From Cunninghamia lanceolata (lineage: Eukaryota > Streptophyta > Pinopsida > Cupressales > Cupressaceae): 64,000 nt of DNA. Where the stretch lies: the NCBI GenBank assembly GCA_027924645.1, contig BSBN01000334.1, positions 3,968,001 to 4,032,000 of the forward strand. The letters run 5' to 3'. Positions within the stretch are counted from its first letter, which is position 1. Each line of letters opens with the position of its first letter. The position numbers were made by a program, and so were the translations under genes. Under the pieces are notes generated by a model, which worked only from the letters and a program-made list of their open reading frames with translations, was not told where the DNA came from and did not search any database. This document shows, piece after piece, positions 21,470 through 34,002 of the stretch.

Positions 21470-24400
21470 AAGCAATAAATTGGGAGTGGAAGCAAATTCT
21501 TGGAATTGGGTTTTGAAGGCCATTGGTGTGGGGCTCTCATGCCTAATAAATAGTCCAACATTCTATATATTTTGGTTGTACTCCTCCATCCTCTACAGCC
21601 AAATTTCATGGTTTTCATTAATGACATAAATGCCCTCAACTAACATTACTCCACAAATAATTTAATGAAAAATGTGTTATATTCATCCAACAAGAAATTA
21701 TGCAAAAATAGTACACTAAATTTGGATCCTTAGGAGTACTAATCCTATATATTCTCATGAAGTCATGTCCATTTTCAATGGATACTATAAGATCATAGAT
21801 GGTTTGTGAAAGTCTCTGAAGAAACAATCATTCTCTTAGGAAGATACTATAATTGCCACTAGGTGGCCTACATGAGAGTATATCTGAAGCCAAAGTTAAT
21901 ATTATGGTCACATTTTCTTCTAATATTCTAACCTTTTCATTCAATGTATAAATTGCTTTCTATTACTGGAGCATCACAATATTACCAACTAAGTCATTAA
22001 ATATCCTCTCCCAATTATACAAATCCCTAGGAATATTTAATTGGAATGTCCTCAAGGAAACATCTGTGTGAGTACTTTGATCTATTGTAGGTGTCTTGAT
22101 AGTCAACTCCTAGATTATCTCTTCTAGGTCAAAATTTTTATTATTAGCTATGGTTTTTTTGTTGTTAGCTTTGGTTATTTCAAAAGATTGATTGTTAGCC
22201 TTCTCTTTCAATGCCTCCATTAAAGTAATGCAATTGATTACTACTTTAGTAAATCCAATTTCCTTCTCCTTGAACTTATACTTTGCCTCAACAATCTATT
22301 TTCTTGTTGTTTCATCTCTTCAAGTCTTCTCAAAACTTCCCTTTCTTTTTCCTTAATTGCATCTTCTTTTTTCTTTATGTTTTCTTTCAGACTGAGGATC
22401 TTCTAATACTTGGCTTCACTAGTTGCCTCTCTTTATTTCATCACCTTCTTCATATCCATGATAATTAGGTTTTTTCCCCAGAACATTTGTTTTAAATTTG
22501 TAATTTGTTCCTATAGCTCCTTTTACTTGGAGATGTCAATATCCTAATGGTCAGTAGCTTGGGACTAACTCCCTCTTTCAAATCTAGTCCCTATCTCTTC
22601 TTCTTCTTGTGCCTCTTTTGTTCCTACTTCTACTTATGCCACTATTTGCATTACTACACTTATTTACATCTCTTCCCATGTTTCCATCTCTTCTTCTGCA
22701 TTGTCATGGGAAAATGAAGGCCTAGCCTCATCCTTAATAGGACTGTTGTCATGTTCTTCAGAAACAATGTCAAGGTTGGGGACAGATGTTGTTTAGAGTT
22801 CTATAAGGACTTTAGAAAGCAATTCTAAGTGCTTTTCTAATTTTAGTCTTGTATCTCTGATGCTTTCTTCCTTGGAGGATTCTCTAAGATTGTTTGTCTT
22901 TTGTCTCTTGTGCCCTATGAAATTCTTTTGTTTTAGAGTAAATAGTTTGTGGCTCATGCACTATAGTCTCGGATGCTCTGCAGGTAGCAACTGGTGAGAT
23001 CTGATGTTCAACAGGGATTTCCTAAGGACCTTCTTATGTGATCTTTCCCCTTTTTCTTCATCTCATAGGTGGAGAGGTTTCTTCATCTAATGAGTGCTCC
23101 TCCCTTTTCTTTTTGTGATTTTTCTCTGAGGGTATTTGTGTCTTCTTTTGTTTTTGTTTTAAAGACTCAGCGTCATCTTTGCCTCCTAGAGTGTGGGAAG
23201 ATTTTTCCTCAGCCTTCCTTTGTGTGGTTGTAACTAGCACATCAGCTATAATAATTTTTCTTTTATTTTCTTTGGAGGTGCCTCCTAAAAAGGCCTTCCA
23301 TTTAGTCTCCCCTTCTCTTTTTGAAATGAAATGATGTTTAATAATAAGAAAAATTAGACCATGATGTTTAATCTACCCTTTTCCCTACTGATACATATCA
23401 CCCATTACTATTATGATAGGAAATAGAAAATTTGGCAAATATATCCTACATTCTTGATTATTTTTACCATTACTTAAGTAAATAATTTTTTTTTCATTAC
23501 TGGCCCTAAAACAATGGCAAACTGACCATCACATTTTAACTATTTCATTAACCATGTAGCTAGAGACTACCAAGGTTCAAGGAGACTGGTATGATCAATC
23601 CCTTTTACTTCCCATTTACTTATGTGTGTCCTAATATTAGGCTCATTTTATAATGAAAAATTCTTTATCAAATCAGAGTATAAAGTTTTGACATGACAAA
23701 AGCTCTCACCTTGTTTTGGAATGCCAACTATATCACTGATGATAGAGGAAGACAGTTGGATTGTAACTTCTTGTACTATACTTTTTTCATCCTATATATT
23801 TGTGATGAATTCCATAACCATTTCTTCTTGAAACCATTCTAATTTATCTAAAAATTCTATGCATCCTACATTTCTTAGAATGTTTGTTGATTCTTGGACT
23901 TCAAGGAGATTTCAAGTAGTCTCTCGCTCTAATTTTTCTTGATTCCCATGCTGCAAGTTTATGCCTAATGTAAAACAGGGACTTTTGTTGAACATTAGTT
24001 CTAAACTTTGAATACTAGCTCTTAACTAGTTATAGTTGTTTAGAAAGAAGAGAAATAATAATGCAATTTTGATCACTGGTGTTTTGGGGTTTTAGATCGA
24101 CAGAGGTAATTAGTTTGCATCAATAAAGAAAATTGTTTTTAAAAATGGAAATGGAATATCATTAATGTGGAGAGAGAGAAGATTATGTCACTCCAAAGAT
24201 ATTTACATGGAATGACACCTATCCACTCATTATGTTTGGTGTGCAAGTTATGTTTGGAAAGGGTGATGGCATAGAGTAATAATAGAGTTGTACTATAACA
24301 ATTGATAAATTCCTATTTAATCCGTTAAGAGCAGATGAATACCTACAACCACATCTACAATCATTATGTGTCACATTGATAAGTTGTCCTATAGCATTGA

Positions 24401-25010
24401 CAAGATTTGATGTGACCACTCCATTAAGCCATTGCATTCAATGTGATGCTTTGATGAAATTCTCAACATTAGATGTGGTGGTTCCATGATATCCACAACC
24501 TTTGATATGACCAATCTGCAACAGTACTAAGTTATGTGACAATTTCTCTATATCAGCAAATTTTGATCATTGTCGTGAGCACAATAATTAGAAAACATTG
24601 CCACTTGGTTGAGTGACATCTATCTTTATGACTTGTTGAAGATTTAAAAATGAAATCATCCAAAAAGATTTGCAGTGTAAGATGAAATGACTTTGAAACC
24701 TAGCACCAAAGGTGTATGTTTAAATTACTTATAAACCCTAGTGCCAGAGGTGCTCTGGAGTTTCTAGGAGAGTGTTGGTGTTGCTCTAGAGGTGCTACAA
24801 ACTTTATTTCTGCATTAAAAAAGAACTGTCATTTACCCATTTTTAATTCTTCTATTTATTTTTTTAAGAAGGACCACCATGTTACTGGTGCTCAATCTGT
24901 CTATTTATTTTTATTTATTTATTTTAGAACTCCAACTCCCTTATTTATTTGTTTTGGAAAAAGAGGATACCTCTTTTACACAACACATATCTGAGTGTTA
25001 CAGGTGTTTA
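21470..25010 (-). other. Decayed coding-like sequence of unknown origin, minus strand
   Basis: From about 23.35 to 21.5 kb the minus strand reads as a long, stop-ridden frame rich in Lys, Glu and Gln (for example 23240-23058, ending in a KKKREEHSLDEETSP segment, and a Glu/Lys run near 22330-22400). This suggests a charged, coiled-coil-prone protein. Above it (24.0-23.4 kb) hydrophobic peptides continue with stops. The segment lies downstream of the gypsy integrase on the same strand. It could be a 3' extra frame of that element or a separate older insertion. I cannot name a family, and I found no matching LTR here. Confidence 0.3.
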
Positions 25011-26130
25011 GTAAATTCCTCCTTAGTAGAAGGGAGTTGATAAAGATGAAGTTTATTCCCATTTGCCAAAAATGTATTTTTTTCACCATCAATTAGAGAT
25101 AGAGGAGCTATCCCATTATCATAAATTGTCTTTATTTCATATGGGCCCATCCAATGTGTTTGTAATTTTCCCTTGAATTATTTAAACTTATAATCATATA
25201 GGAGAATCCAATCTCCAATCTAAAGTTTCCTCTTCTTCATGTGTTGATCATGCCACTTCTTCCTTTGTTGTTGAATTATTTATGTCTAATAAATTGCCTC
25301 CATTGAGATCTCATTTAACTCATTCAATTGTAAGATGTGATTTTGCTATGCAATAGTCAACTCAAGGCCAATATCCATTGTAGTCCTTAGTGTTTGAAGT
25401 TCAAATTCTATTGGAGAAATTGGTTTCTTACCATAGACAAGTTCACAGGGAGAGAACCCTATAGTTGACTTCCATGTGGTGTTATATGCCCATACAGCTT
25501 CATACTATCTACTTTCCCAGTCCTTTTTGTTTACTTCTACTATCTTTGTCATTATGATTTCCAAGTCTCTATTTGTCACCTCCACTTGCCTAATGGCTTG
25601 GGGGTAATATGGTGATGATTTCCCATGTTTAATCTTGTAGAGATCTGTGAATGCTTGAATTACTTGAGAGGTGAACTATGGACCTCTGTTTGAAAAAATT
25701 GTCTTTGGGCAGCAAACCTTAGGATTGTCTTGTTAAGTAAGAAATCAACAAGTTTCTCCTCCCTAACAAATTGAAGTACCTAAACTTCCGCCTACTTTGT
25801 CACATAATCAATACATATTAAAATATACCTATTCCCTACAGATGCTAGTGAGATTGAGTCAAAACATCAAGGACAAACTACTTAAATGGTTCTAGGATTG
25901 TTCAAGGGTGTAGTGACATTTCATTTGTGAGTATAGTTTAAACCGTTCTCTGGTACTGATAACATTGTCTTACATATTTCTTCACATCTTTGTGAGGAGA
26001 TGGCTAGTAATATCCAACTCCTAAAACCTTGTGAATTATTCTTTATGAGGAGTAGTGTCCTCCTATGGGTTGATCATGACAAGCTCCCAGCACATCAAAG
26101 ACCTCATCAACTCTTATACACCTATGCATC
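25010..26130 (-). pseudogene. Gypsy integrase remnant
   Basis: From 26130 on the minus strand a zinc-binding H2C2 region is readable: EVFDVLGACHDQPIGGHYSS and IIHKVLGVGYY. The expected Trp codon after GVGYY is TAG, and the second Cys of the CxxC is Tyr. The catalytic core follows: first Asp in VLDVL near 25.87 kb, second Asp changed to Asn in NRGP near 25.69 kb, and the Glu in QVEVTN near 25.58 kb. The C-terminal part is well preserved (YEAVWAYNTTWK, CELVYGKKPISPIEFE, THWMGPYEIKTIYDNG) and ends near 25010 with KLHLYQLPSTK. It would insert element DNA but cannot be active here. Confidence 0.85.
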
Positions 26131-26471
26131 ACAAATTCAAACCTACATTTAAATAATAATCGATTCAACTATTTATAGGACATACCTTCCTCTACTAATT
26201 TATTCTTGTATTTGGAGTAAAGTGTGAAGGAAACAAGTCTATAACCAAAAAATTAGCTATATTAGAAAACCATTAGGTATTGGAAGAAACAACAGATAGG
26301 TTTTCCTCTGGGAAGCCATCCTCAATAGGTTGATTTTCTCCACCTATATGTAGTCTAGACAAAAAATAATCAACTAAATTAAATTTTCCTGGGTTATCAA
26401 TAATGGTGATATCAAATCTTTCAATAAAAATAGCCATATTATAATTCTTGCACCTACAATGGGTTTGTTCA

Positions 26472-26756
26472 CTAAATACTTGATTCTTTCATGGTCAGTG
26501 TGTACAAAATTTTTATATTCGGGATGTAATGCCTAAATTTATTAATAGCATAGATTACAACCAAAAACTCTTTTTTTGTTGTAGTGTCATTCCTTTCAGT
26601 AGGGGTGAGGTTTTTACTAATGTAATAGATTGCATACATAAATTCACCTTCTTCTTTCTGACATAGGACTACCTCTATGGATTCATTTGATGTATCTATT
26701 TGGATGTGAAAGGGAAGATTCCAATTAGGTCCCCTTAAGAAAGAAGTGATTGTCAA
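26472..26756 (-). pseudogene. Gypsy RNase H remnant
   Basis: 94 codons directly downstream of the RT thumb: FHIQIDTSNESIEVVLCQ (catalytic Asp in D-x-S), YISKNLTPTERN, and TKKEFLVVIYAINKFRHYI (catalytic Glu). This is the standard RNase H core of gypsy pol. A stop separates it from the RT frame. Confidence 0.8.
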
Positions 26757-26780
26757 TTTTCTTATGGTTTCAAATGATTT

Positions 26781-27720
26781 TTAACAATCTTTTGTATTGA
26801 AGAATTCAATGTCTTTGGTTAAGAGAGAAAACATTGGAGAAAATATTGTACTGAAATTTTCTATGAATCTCCTATAGTAGCCTGCATGACCTAAGAAACT
26901 TCTAACATCAGTTCGATTATTAGGTGTTGGCAATTTCTTGATTACTTCTACCTTGTTGGTATCAACTTTAATTCCTTCTACAGATATATGATGCCCAAGA
27001 ACAATACCCTCTTCTACCATCATGAAGCATTTTTCATGGATTAGTGGTAGATGATACTTTACCTAGCACTCCAAGACCTTTTCCAAAATTTGGAGGGCTT
27101 CTTCAAATGTGTTTCCATAGATAGTAAAATCATCCATATAAACATCCATACACTCATTGGCTAACTCACCAAAAATAGCAAGGACAACCCTTTGAAAAGT
27201 AGCTAGAGCATTACAAAATCCAAAAGGGAAGACTCTATATGAAAAAGTGCCCTATAATTAGATAAATGCAGTTTTGACTTGGTCTTCTAGTGCCACTTGA
27301 ATCTTGTTATGTACCTAATGAACCCATCCAAAATGAAAATTATTTTTTCCCTACTAGATTATCCAAAACTTGATCAATGAATGGTGGGGAAAAGTAGTCT
27401 TTTTAGTGGCCTTGTTCAATTCTCTATAGTCTACACACACTCTCCACTTTCCATTTTTCTTACACACAATGACTATAGGAGATACCCACTAACTATCAAA
27501 TATTTGGTAGATAAACCTTGCTTGTATCAATTTCTCTATCTCTATTTTTACTATCTCCTTTAGTGTTGGGTTTAGTCTCTTTTGAGGTTTCCTAACTTGT
27601 TTAACATCCTCAATATATGTGATGGGTGCAGATTTTAAGGTGAATTTTTTTCATGTCCCTATATTTCTAGGAAAAAGATACAGTGTGGGATACCAGAAGA
27701 TTAATGAGTTTTTCTTCTTG
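26781..27720 (-). pseudogene. Gypsy reverse transcriptase remnant
   Basis: Reading the minus strand from about 27.7 kb: TKEQEEKLINLL, then PSLK-type spacing, NGKWRVCIDYRELNKAT near 27450-27400, LPFGFCNALATFQR near 27220, VYMDDFTIYG near 27140, and the thumb region GIVLGHHISVEGIKVD with RSFLGHAGYYRRFIENFS at 27000-26850. The YMDD catalytic pair is intact, but several stops break the frame. The enzyme would copy element RNA into DNA. Confidence 0.85.
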
Positions 27721-28340
27721 TTCCTTTGTTAACTGAGTATTGATGTTCAATGTTTTCTTGGTAAAACCATGATATGTTTTGTGTCCTGGCCAATATACTA
27801 AATTATTTTATGCTCATTTTTCATTATATTAAGAGGATAGGAGTATGGTAGTAACATATGCAAGGTAGCAATATCTTTGTAAAAAGTTTTGCCATGTGTT
27901 ATAACATTTTCCAAGGTACAGTGAGTTGCTGCTAGAAATTTCCTTCTTGGATCATGAGAAAAATCTGTTATTTTGTTATCTATAATGATATGAGTTATAT
28001 CCTATGGAGTGTCAATATATATATCTACACCTAGTTCTCCTAGGCATTCAATGATGGTCACCATATCCAATGAGGTAGTATTTTCTATGTTTTTCAATTC
28101 ATTAATATAGACTTTGCTTGAGTACTTCATAGAGAGTTTGGCTAGAGTATATATAGAGATATTTTTCATTTATAACCCATTGGATATTACAATATCTCTA
28201 GTTCTACAATCTATAGAGGCTGCAACATTAGCCAACCATGGTCTTTCAAAGATCAAGTCTGGATAAATAGGTACATTTTTTAACACTCTTTTTGGGATGG
28301 CCACTGATTGATCAGCTAATTGGAGAATTGTGGAAATGGC

Positions 28341-28529
28341 CTAAATACCTATAAGAGCCAATTTTTCTAAAGTATAGACTATCATGATATTGATTGCTGC
28401 TCCCAAGTCAACCAATACATTTGATATTTCAATCCCTAAGATGTACACTATGATAACAGGGTTACCAGAGTCACCGTACTTAGCGAGGAGCATTTCTCCA
28501 ACCAGTAGGTCCAGTACTTTACCTTCCAC
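28341..28529 (-). pseudogene. Gypsy aspartic protease remnant
   Basis: 62 codons with GEMLLAKYGDSGNPVI followed by NVLVDLGAAINIM. The active-site Asp sits in a D-L-G-A context, as in Athila-type proteases. The frame ends at a stop shortly after. It would process the gag-pol polyprotein. Confidence 0.75.
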
Positions 28530-29747
28530 ATGAATAGTTTTGTGAAAGTTTATTTTTCTACCCTGAGTCTTGACACAATTTTGTTCAATAAATTGGTTGA
28601 GTTTAGGGACATTCCTAATGGCTTGAAGGAGTGGAATTAAAATGTTTAAATGTCTAATTTCCTAAAGAAATTCAAACTTAGTAATAGGTTGAATCTTTGT
28701 AGATGGGATCTGTTTCTAAGGATCAGATTGTTTAAGTTGTTTAGGGAATGGTGCTTGTTTTTTAGTCTTTGGAGGTGATCTATAGTGTATCTCTAGAGGA
28801 GCTCCAGAGGTACCTAAAGGTTTTTTAATGGGCACCCTATTGTGAGTAATCTCTTTGTGGGCATGTTGTTTAAAGGAATTTGATGATTCCTATTCATCTA
28901 CAATTTTAACAATCACAAGAGGATATGGTTTTGGTAAATATTTTCCTAAACATAGCTAAAGATTATGCGAATGAATAACATTTATTCCAACCAGATTTTC
29001 CTACTCAGTTAGGTAAACTACTACTCCTTCTTTATTGTGTTTGGGATTTTCTATAGGTTGAGAAGGTACGGGTGGCTAATTTACTGGTTCATTTCTGGGC
29101 TAATTTAGTGTATTTGTTGGACCAATTAAGAGAACTTGTTGTTTGTTTGGAAAATGCCTTTGCTTTCCTTGGAATGATTGGTTATAATTGTTTTGAGAAC
29201 CCCATTGTTGACACATGTTTTAACATCCAAACTAGGGCTAAAACTATTGTGGCCACTATTGATTAGGCCATGGCTATTTCAACCACTATTGATTTGTCCA
29301 TTGTTGGTTTTTCCAGTCTTGATTTTGCCAGTCTTGTGGTCCCCACTGAGGAGGATTTATAGGACCATTCCATTGTGAATTCTATTGATTAACTCCCTAA
29401 TTTGGAGGGCCTCTATAAGAAGGTTAATTTTTATATTGGTTATATGGAAAGTTACCAGGTTGTTTTTGTCCAATATAATTCAACTCCTCTTCTATTTGAG
29501 CATTCTATTTCATCAATTTATTAAAATCTTGGAGTTGGTCACAATGATTAGTAGGATGGATTTTATCACATATCTGACAAATTTTTGTTTTTCCTAAGGG
29601 ATATTCATGTAGGAGATGTTTGTTCTTATATCTTGGATAGTAGATATATAGTGGTTCAATTGTTCTCTTCTCTGCCTGCATCCCATCTAAAGTAGTGTTT
29701 AGTTGAACTAAAATGTGTATCTTTAGAGTGGAAAATTCTTATGTTAA

Positions 29748-30377
29748 CTATCCTATTTCATTCTTTGTTTTAAGAGATCTTAGTTCTCTAATTCCATCCC
29801 ATGTCCTTGAGTAATTCCTACAAATTTCCACAATTAGTATGATGAGATCCCATGCTTGTTTTGACTCTTTACCTAACCATCTCAAGAATAAATCTTTATC
29901 TAGATTGTGTTCCAAAGGATTTCCATATCTTTGAAGGGCAAAGTTGAATTTGTCCAAATAATCCTCTAAAATCTCTTCCTCCTTCTGTTTGGTCCTAAAA
30001 ATCTCTTCCGTATTATCACTTAGTTTGCAATAATATTGTTACTTTTCAAGGAATGTAGTTTCCATTTGATCCCATGAGTGTATGGAATCAGGGGTTAATC
30101 CCATAAACCATCTCATGGCAGAGTGTTTAAGTGTGGAGGGAAATAATTTCTTTTTTTGGTTATCTAAACCGTAATTATATGTTTGGCACAACACTTTGAA
30201 TTCACAGAGTAATTGATCTAGATTCTCTGAAGGTATTCTTGTAAAGGTTTGAAGTACTGATGGAGAAATGTTCTTAATGGGGACATTGCCTTCAGGATCT
30301 AGGACTATAGGATAAGAAAATGTTCTCCCTAAAGCCCTTTCTCCAAGAGGATCTAGTTGTTCTTGATTATAACTCAT
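29748..30377 (-). pseudogene. Gypsy gag remnant
   Basis: The minus strand begins at an ATG (30377) with MSYNQEQLDPLGERALGRTF, runs 112 codons to a stop, and continues through MDKFNFALQRYGNPLEHNLD. The middle contains a retrotransposon gag pattern (KHSAMRWFMGL, then DSIHSWDQMETTFLEK, then LFLRWLGKESKQAWDLI). Downstream near 29545-29590 a zinc knuckle of the form C-x2-C-x3-H-x4-C is visible (CQICDKIHPTNHC). A Trp/Gln-rich linker with repeated W-x-NQ units follows at about 29270-29400. The protein would be the capsid/nucleocapsid. Stops make it non-functional. Confidence 0.75.
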
Positions 30378-30563
30378 GGTTAATGGATTTGTTTAGTTTC
30401 CATTGGATGGTGTTCTTTCTAGAAGGTCAGTTTGAATTAGCTTGTGTTTTTCCTAAGTGCTGGAAGCATTCTGAAATTATATGGTATTTGGGGGATATAG
30501 GGATATTTGGGCTTGGTGATATTTCCAAGGTGTCAAATGAGTTGTTTTCCTTATCAAAACTGA

Positions 30564-33500
30564 TGTAAGGCCCACCTAATCTATATTTAACGTTCACACT
30601 AAATAATGATGGTGATTTAACTTTCTTTTTAATGGTCCACATGATAATGTTGTGGTGTCAATTTAATTTAATTTGTTACTAAGTTATAGTTGTTTCATAT
30701 GTGTATGTTCATGTATGTTTCTACATTATTCATTTCTAGCATTTATTTATTTATATTGTGTGAGCGTATCTATATGCTTATATAATATACATTTATCAAA
30801 ATATTTTCATTTCTATATATATTGTCTTTAGCATAATGATACTTCCTACATATGTGGCGTTACACCTATGAACTCTAGTTACTTCAAGTTTCTAGAGCCT
30901 CTAGAGGAATCACTTATTCTGTGTATCATAAAATTATTAATTTGATATTCTTTTCATATCGGGAAGGATGGCATTCCACCAAGGAAGTTTCTTGGAACCG
31001 TTACATTATCTGCCACCCACCTCCTGGATTAATCATAAAATTGTTATGGGTTTAAGTGGGGTCACGATATTCAAGAAGGTGGGTGAAAACGTTTATAATG
31101 GAGGAGATATCTAGTGAAACGGTCGCTGATACTTTAACACCTGGTGTAACTGAAAAACGGAGGAAGAAAATAAAGGAAAACCTTAGTTTTCAATGGCCAG
31201 ATCCCAAGCGAGTTGTCAATTTTCTTTAACTTCAAGGCCTTTGTGTATTTGTTGGGCTGGAATATCTTTTTGGAGTAAACTAAACATCAGGTTTAACATT
31301 AGAGCTTCGGTGTAGATCAAAGTATAGGGATGTTGCGGCTTCCTCTTATTGCTAACAGATATACCAAGGCAGGAATAATTTGGTGTTGTATCATCTTTGA
31401 AGATACTGGTAGGAATGAGTTCTGGCTCAACACCTCCAGTACATTTTCTTAAAGGTGTTGTGATCTATTCCTTTATCATTTTGACTATATCCTACGGTCG
31501 TGGTATTCCATGAAACAACAATTCCAGTGATTTTTGTAAAACAATTTATGTGCTTTGTATATGCTGCCTCATATATATCTGCAAGAGTGAATTTACTGTG
31601 TTGGTGTTTTTGGTTGTCTTTACTGTGCATCTATGACTATGTATTTAATACAGATAAGTCACATGGTGGTAATATATTTATGTGTTATTTACATAACGAG
31701 ATTGAACTTACGATATAATGTGAGATTAGTGTCTTTTGGGTTAAGAAATGGTGATGCTTATAAGGACTATAGATGACCATTTCCAGTTATAGATCAGGTC
31801 CATACCCTATTTCAAAGCACCCATTTGGGTCACGCAGGGAGGACGCAGGTAATGTTTTTAGATTCTGGTTTTACTCCTGCCATTTGCATTTGCTTGAAAG
31901 TTTCTAAAGCCTTTTTAACGAATCTATTTTTTAATAAATCCTGTTATCATTGCAATCCATAGGACGTCGCCTGTTGGAAGCCTTTGTCAAATAGTTCACG
32001 TGCTTTTTCTATGCTTCAGACGTTGATGCATTTTGTCAAACAATTCACGTGCCTTTTCTATGCTTCCACATTTTGCGTACATGTCCAACAGCATAATTGC
32101 AAATACAATATCTGAAAAAAATTCCCCCAGCCAATACCCTTTTGTTGGACGCCCATTTTGGTGTACGCAGGAAGGACACTGGCGCAGGTTGCAGAGAAAT
32201 AATTCTTTTTCCTCCTCTTCCACAACTTTAAGTAAATATATTAAATCTAGAAAATACCCTACTGCCTTCATCCCCCAAGCCAATTTCCCCGACTTTGCAT
32301 AGATCTCCTGCGCCTATGGATGTGAATTGTCTCCTGCAGGAAAAGCGTGTACTATTTTATATCCTTAGATCCAACTTTGTCTAGGGATCTTTTTAATTCC
32401 TCTATCTTTCATCAACCTCCTTACCATTTGAACCTCACCACACCTGCCCACTCTTGCATAGATGTTTGAGAGATTTCCAACTTCAAGGCTTTTCTCTGTC
32501 CTATGTTGGCCTGCTGCTTCATTCAATTTGCACTGCTAGAGAAATTGTTATACAACTCTTTCTATATATCCCTTATCCACTGCTATGCCTCTACTGCTGC
32601 AGGGTCTGTGGCCACCTTGACGGAGGCTTATAACCATATAACGCCTTAAATCGGGACATGTTTATGACATAATGGTACATGGTATTGTGTCAGTGATCAT
32701 CTAGGTGTAACTATTTTACCAACGTTCTCTACATATCCCCTGCATATGTAACTTAATTTTGTAGTAAAAAATAATGAAATTGGACTTGAGTTTCAAATTT
32801 TAGTTATACGACTAGATTAGATTTTGTATTCCAATGTTTAAATTACATGAGGAAGAGCCCACATCTCATGTTCAGATCTCTAGGATTGATGTTTTTTAGT
32901 TCTTCATTGCATGGTATGCTTGAAAGTCATGGTTCAAATTGAAGCCATCATTATTGGCAATTTATGCTCTCCATAACCTTCCAATAGGATCTTCATTAAA
33001 ATATCTAGCTTCCCATCTTGTTTCCCTTTTCCTTGGAGGAGATCTTTAAAGATGCAATTTTTCAACCTTCTGTGAAGAGTGATAGGACTAAGATTGTTCA
33101 ATGTACGTGTTTTGCAAAATTTGTTAAATCATATATGTTGTTTCTCTTGTTTCTCTCATATTCCTATTCAAGTGGTTTATGTTTTGAATTAAGTTGTTTA
33201 CTTTTTGAACCAAAGGCTAGAAACTTTTCTTCCATAGTCTGCTCAAAATTTCTTCTATCTTGTTCATGCTTGGAGCCCATTTTGAACATATCTTGTACGT
33301 AACATATTTCTTGAAAATCACTACTCTGATTCCCTTGTTATGTGCTTAGATAGAATTTGACTGCTAGAGACTTTCTTACACCTTGTTGTAATGCAACACA
33401 GTTGCTACATACCAAAAAAAAAAAAACAGATGCAAAAATTAAACCCACATAGATAAATTAGCATTTTAAATTGTTGATGGTAATATGTGTAAACTAGTTG

Positions 33501-34002
33501 CTTTTAAGAACTTGGGAGATCCCATATGATTGCCTAGTGATAATCTTTTACCTCAAACTATTGTTCCTCTTGTTATTGTGTGGATTAGTGAAATTGAAGA
33601 TATGATTGAAAAGATGCTAATTTATTTGTAAAAATTGCATCTAGAAGATAGATATATTTTTGGACAACCAAGTTGAGTTGGGAAGTCTAAGTTATCAAAC
33701 TTCGAAGCCTTTGATCACGTTACGTAGGCAAGGCCATCTTGGATGAGCCCCCAAGACCTAGGTTGGGCTCTTAGGATCTATTTCTTTTCTCTTATATTTA
33801 ATTATGTTATTCTTATAATTATATTTCAATTTTTTGAACCTATACATTAAATTTAGTAGTTTTGTAATGTATTACTTTATAAAATATGTTGTTGTGTTAT
33901 CAAATTATTTACATTGTTGCTTATTGTTTGTGAGATATAAATTTTGTTGTAGGTTTTGGTTGTTTCTTGTTATGTCCTTAAATGGATATTTTGCGCATAA
34001 CA
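30564..34002 (+). repeat. 5' LTR of LARD-1 (3.44 kb)
   Basis: Starts TGTAAGGCCCACCTAATC and ends GCGCATAACA. Matched along its length by 38013-42319. The segment 31350-31740 has no counterpart in the right LTR. Confidence 0.7.
31830..32560 (-). pseudogene. Captured PPR-gene fragments inside LARD-1 5' LTR, antisense to the element
   Basis: Minus-strand peptides are unmistakably pentatricopeptide-repeat type, E/E+ subgroup. Near 32500-32400: VGNLSNIYARVGRCGEVQMV and RRLMKDRGIKKIP. Then HAFPAGDNSHP, QEIYAKSGKLAWGMKAVGYF and KVVEEEEKELFLCN follow (to about 32170). After that point, instead of the DYW domain, a repeat unit appears: LLDMYAKCGSIEKARELFDK (about 32100-32020), then FVKKALETFKQMQMAGVKPE and a further LPA-PKMGAL. 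The order is therefore C-terminal region first and internal repeats second, so two pieces were joined out of order. Stops and frameshifts exclude a working organellar RNA-binding protein. The same arrangement is present in the 3' LTR. Confidence 0.8.

Larger units (their letters stand above)
25010..30563 (-). mobile_element. Decayed Ty3/gypsy retrotransposon, Athila/Tat-like
   Basis: Gag, zinc knuckle, protease, RT, RNase H and integrase appear in that order on the minus strand, colinear and mostly in one frame. Stops are scattered and often sit where TGG, CAA or CGA is expected, a pattern typical of methylated DNA decaying by C-to-T change. The RT box is VYMDDFTIYG and the protease core is VLVDLGAAINIM. 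Both are closer to the Athila/Tat lineage than to chromoviruses, which usually have LDDIL and DSGA-type cores. No LTR pair could be found. On its 5' side the element is cut by LARD-1, which begins at 30564 in the element's leader. Confidence 0.85.

Noticed and set aside
31996..32283. A working PPR gene on the minus strand
   Set aside because: C-terminal and internal repeat segments are in the wrong order, stops interrupt the frame, and the same structure is repeated in the other LTR. It is a captured fragment.
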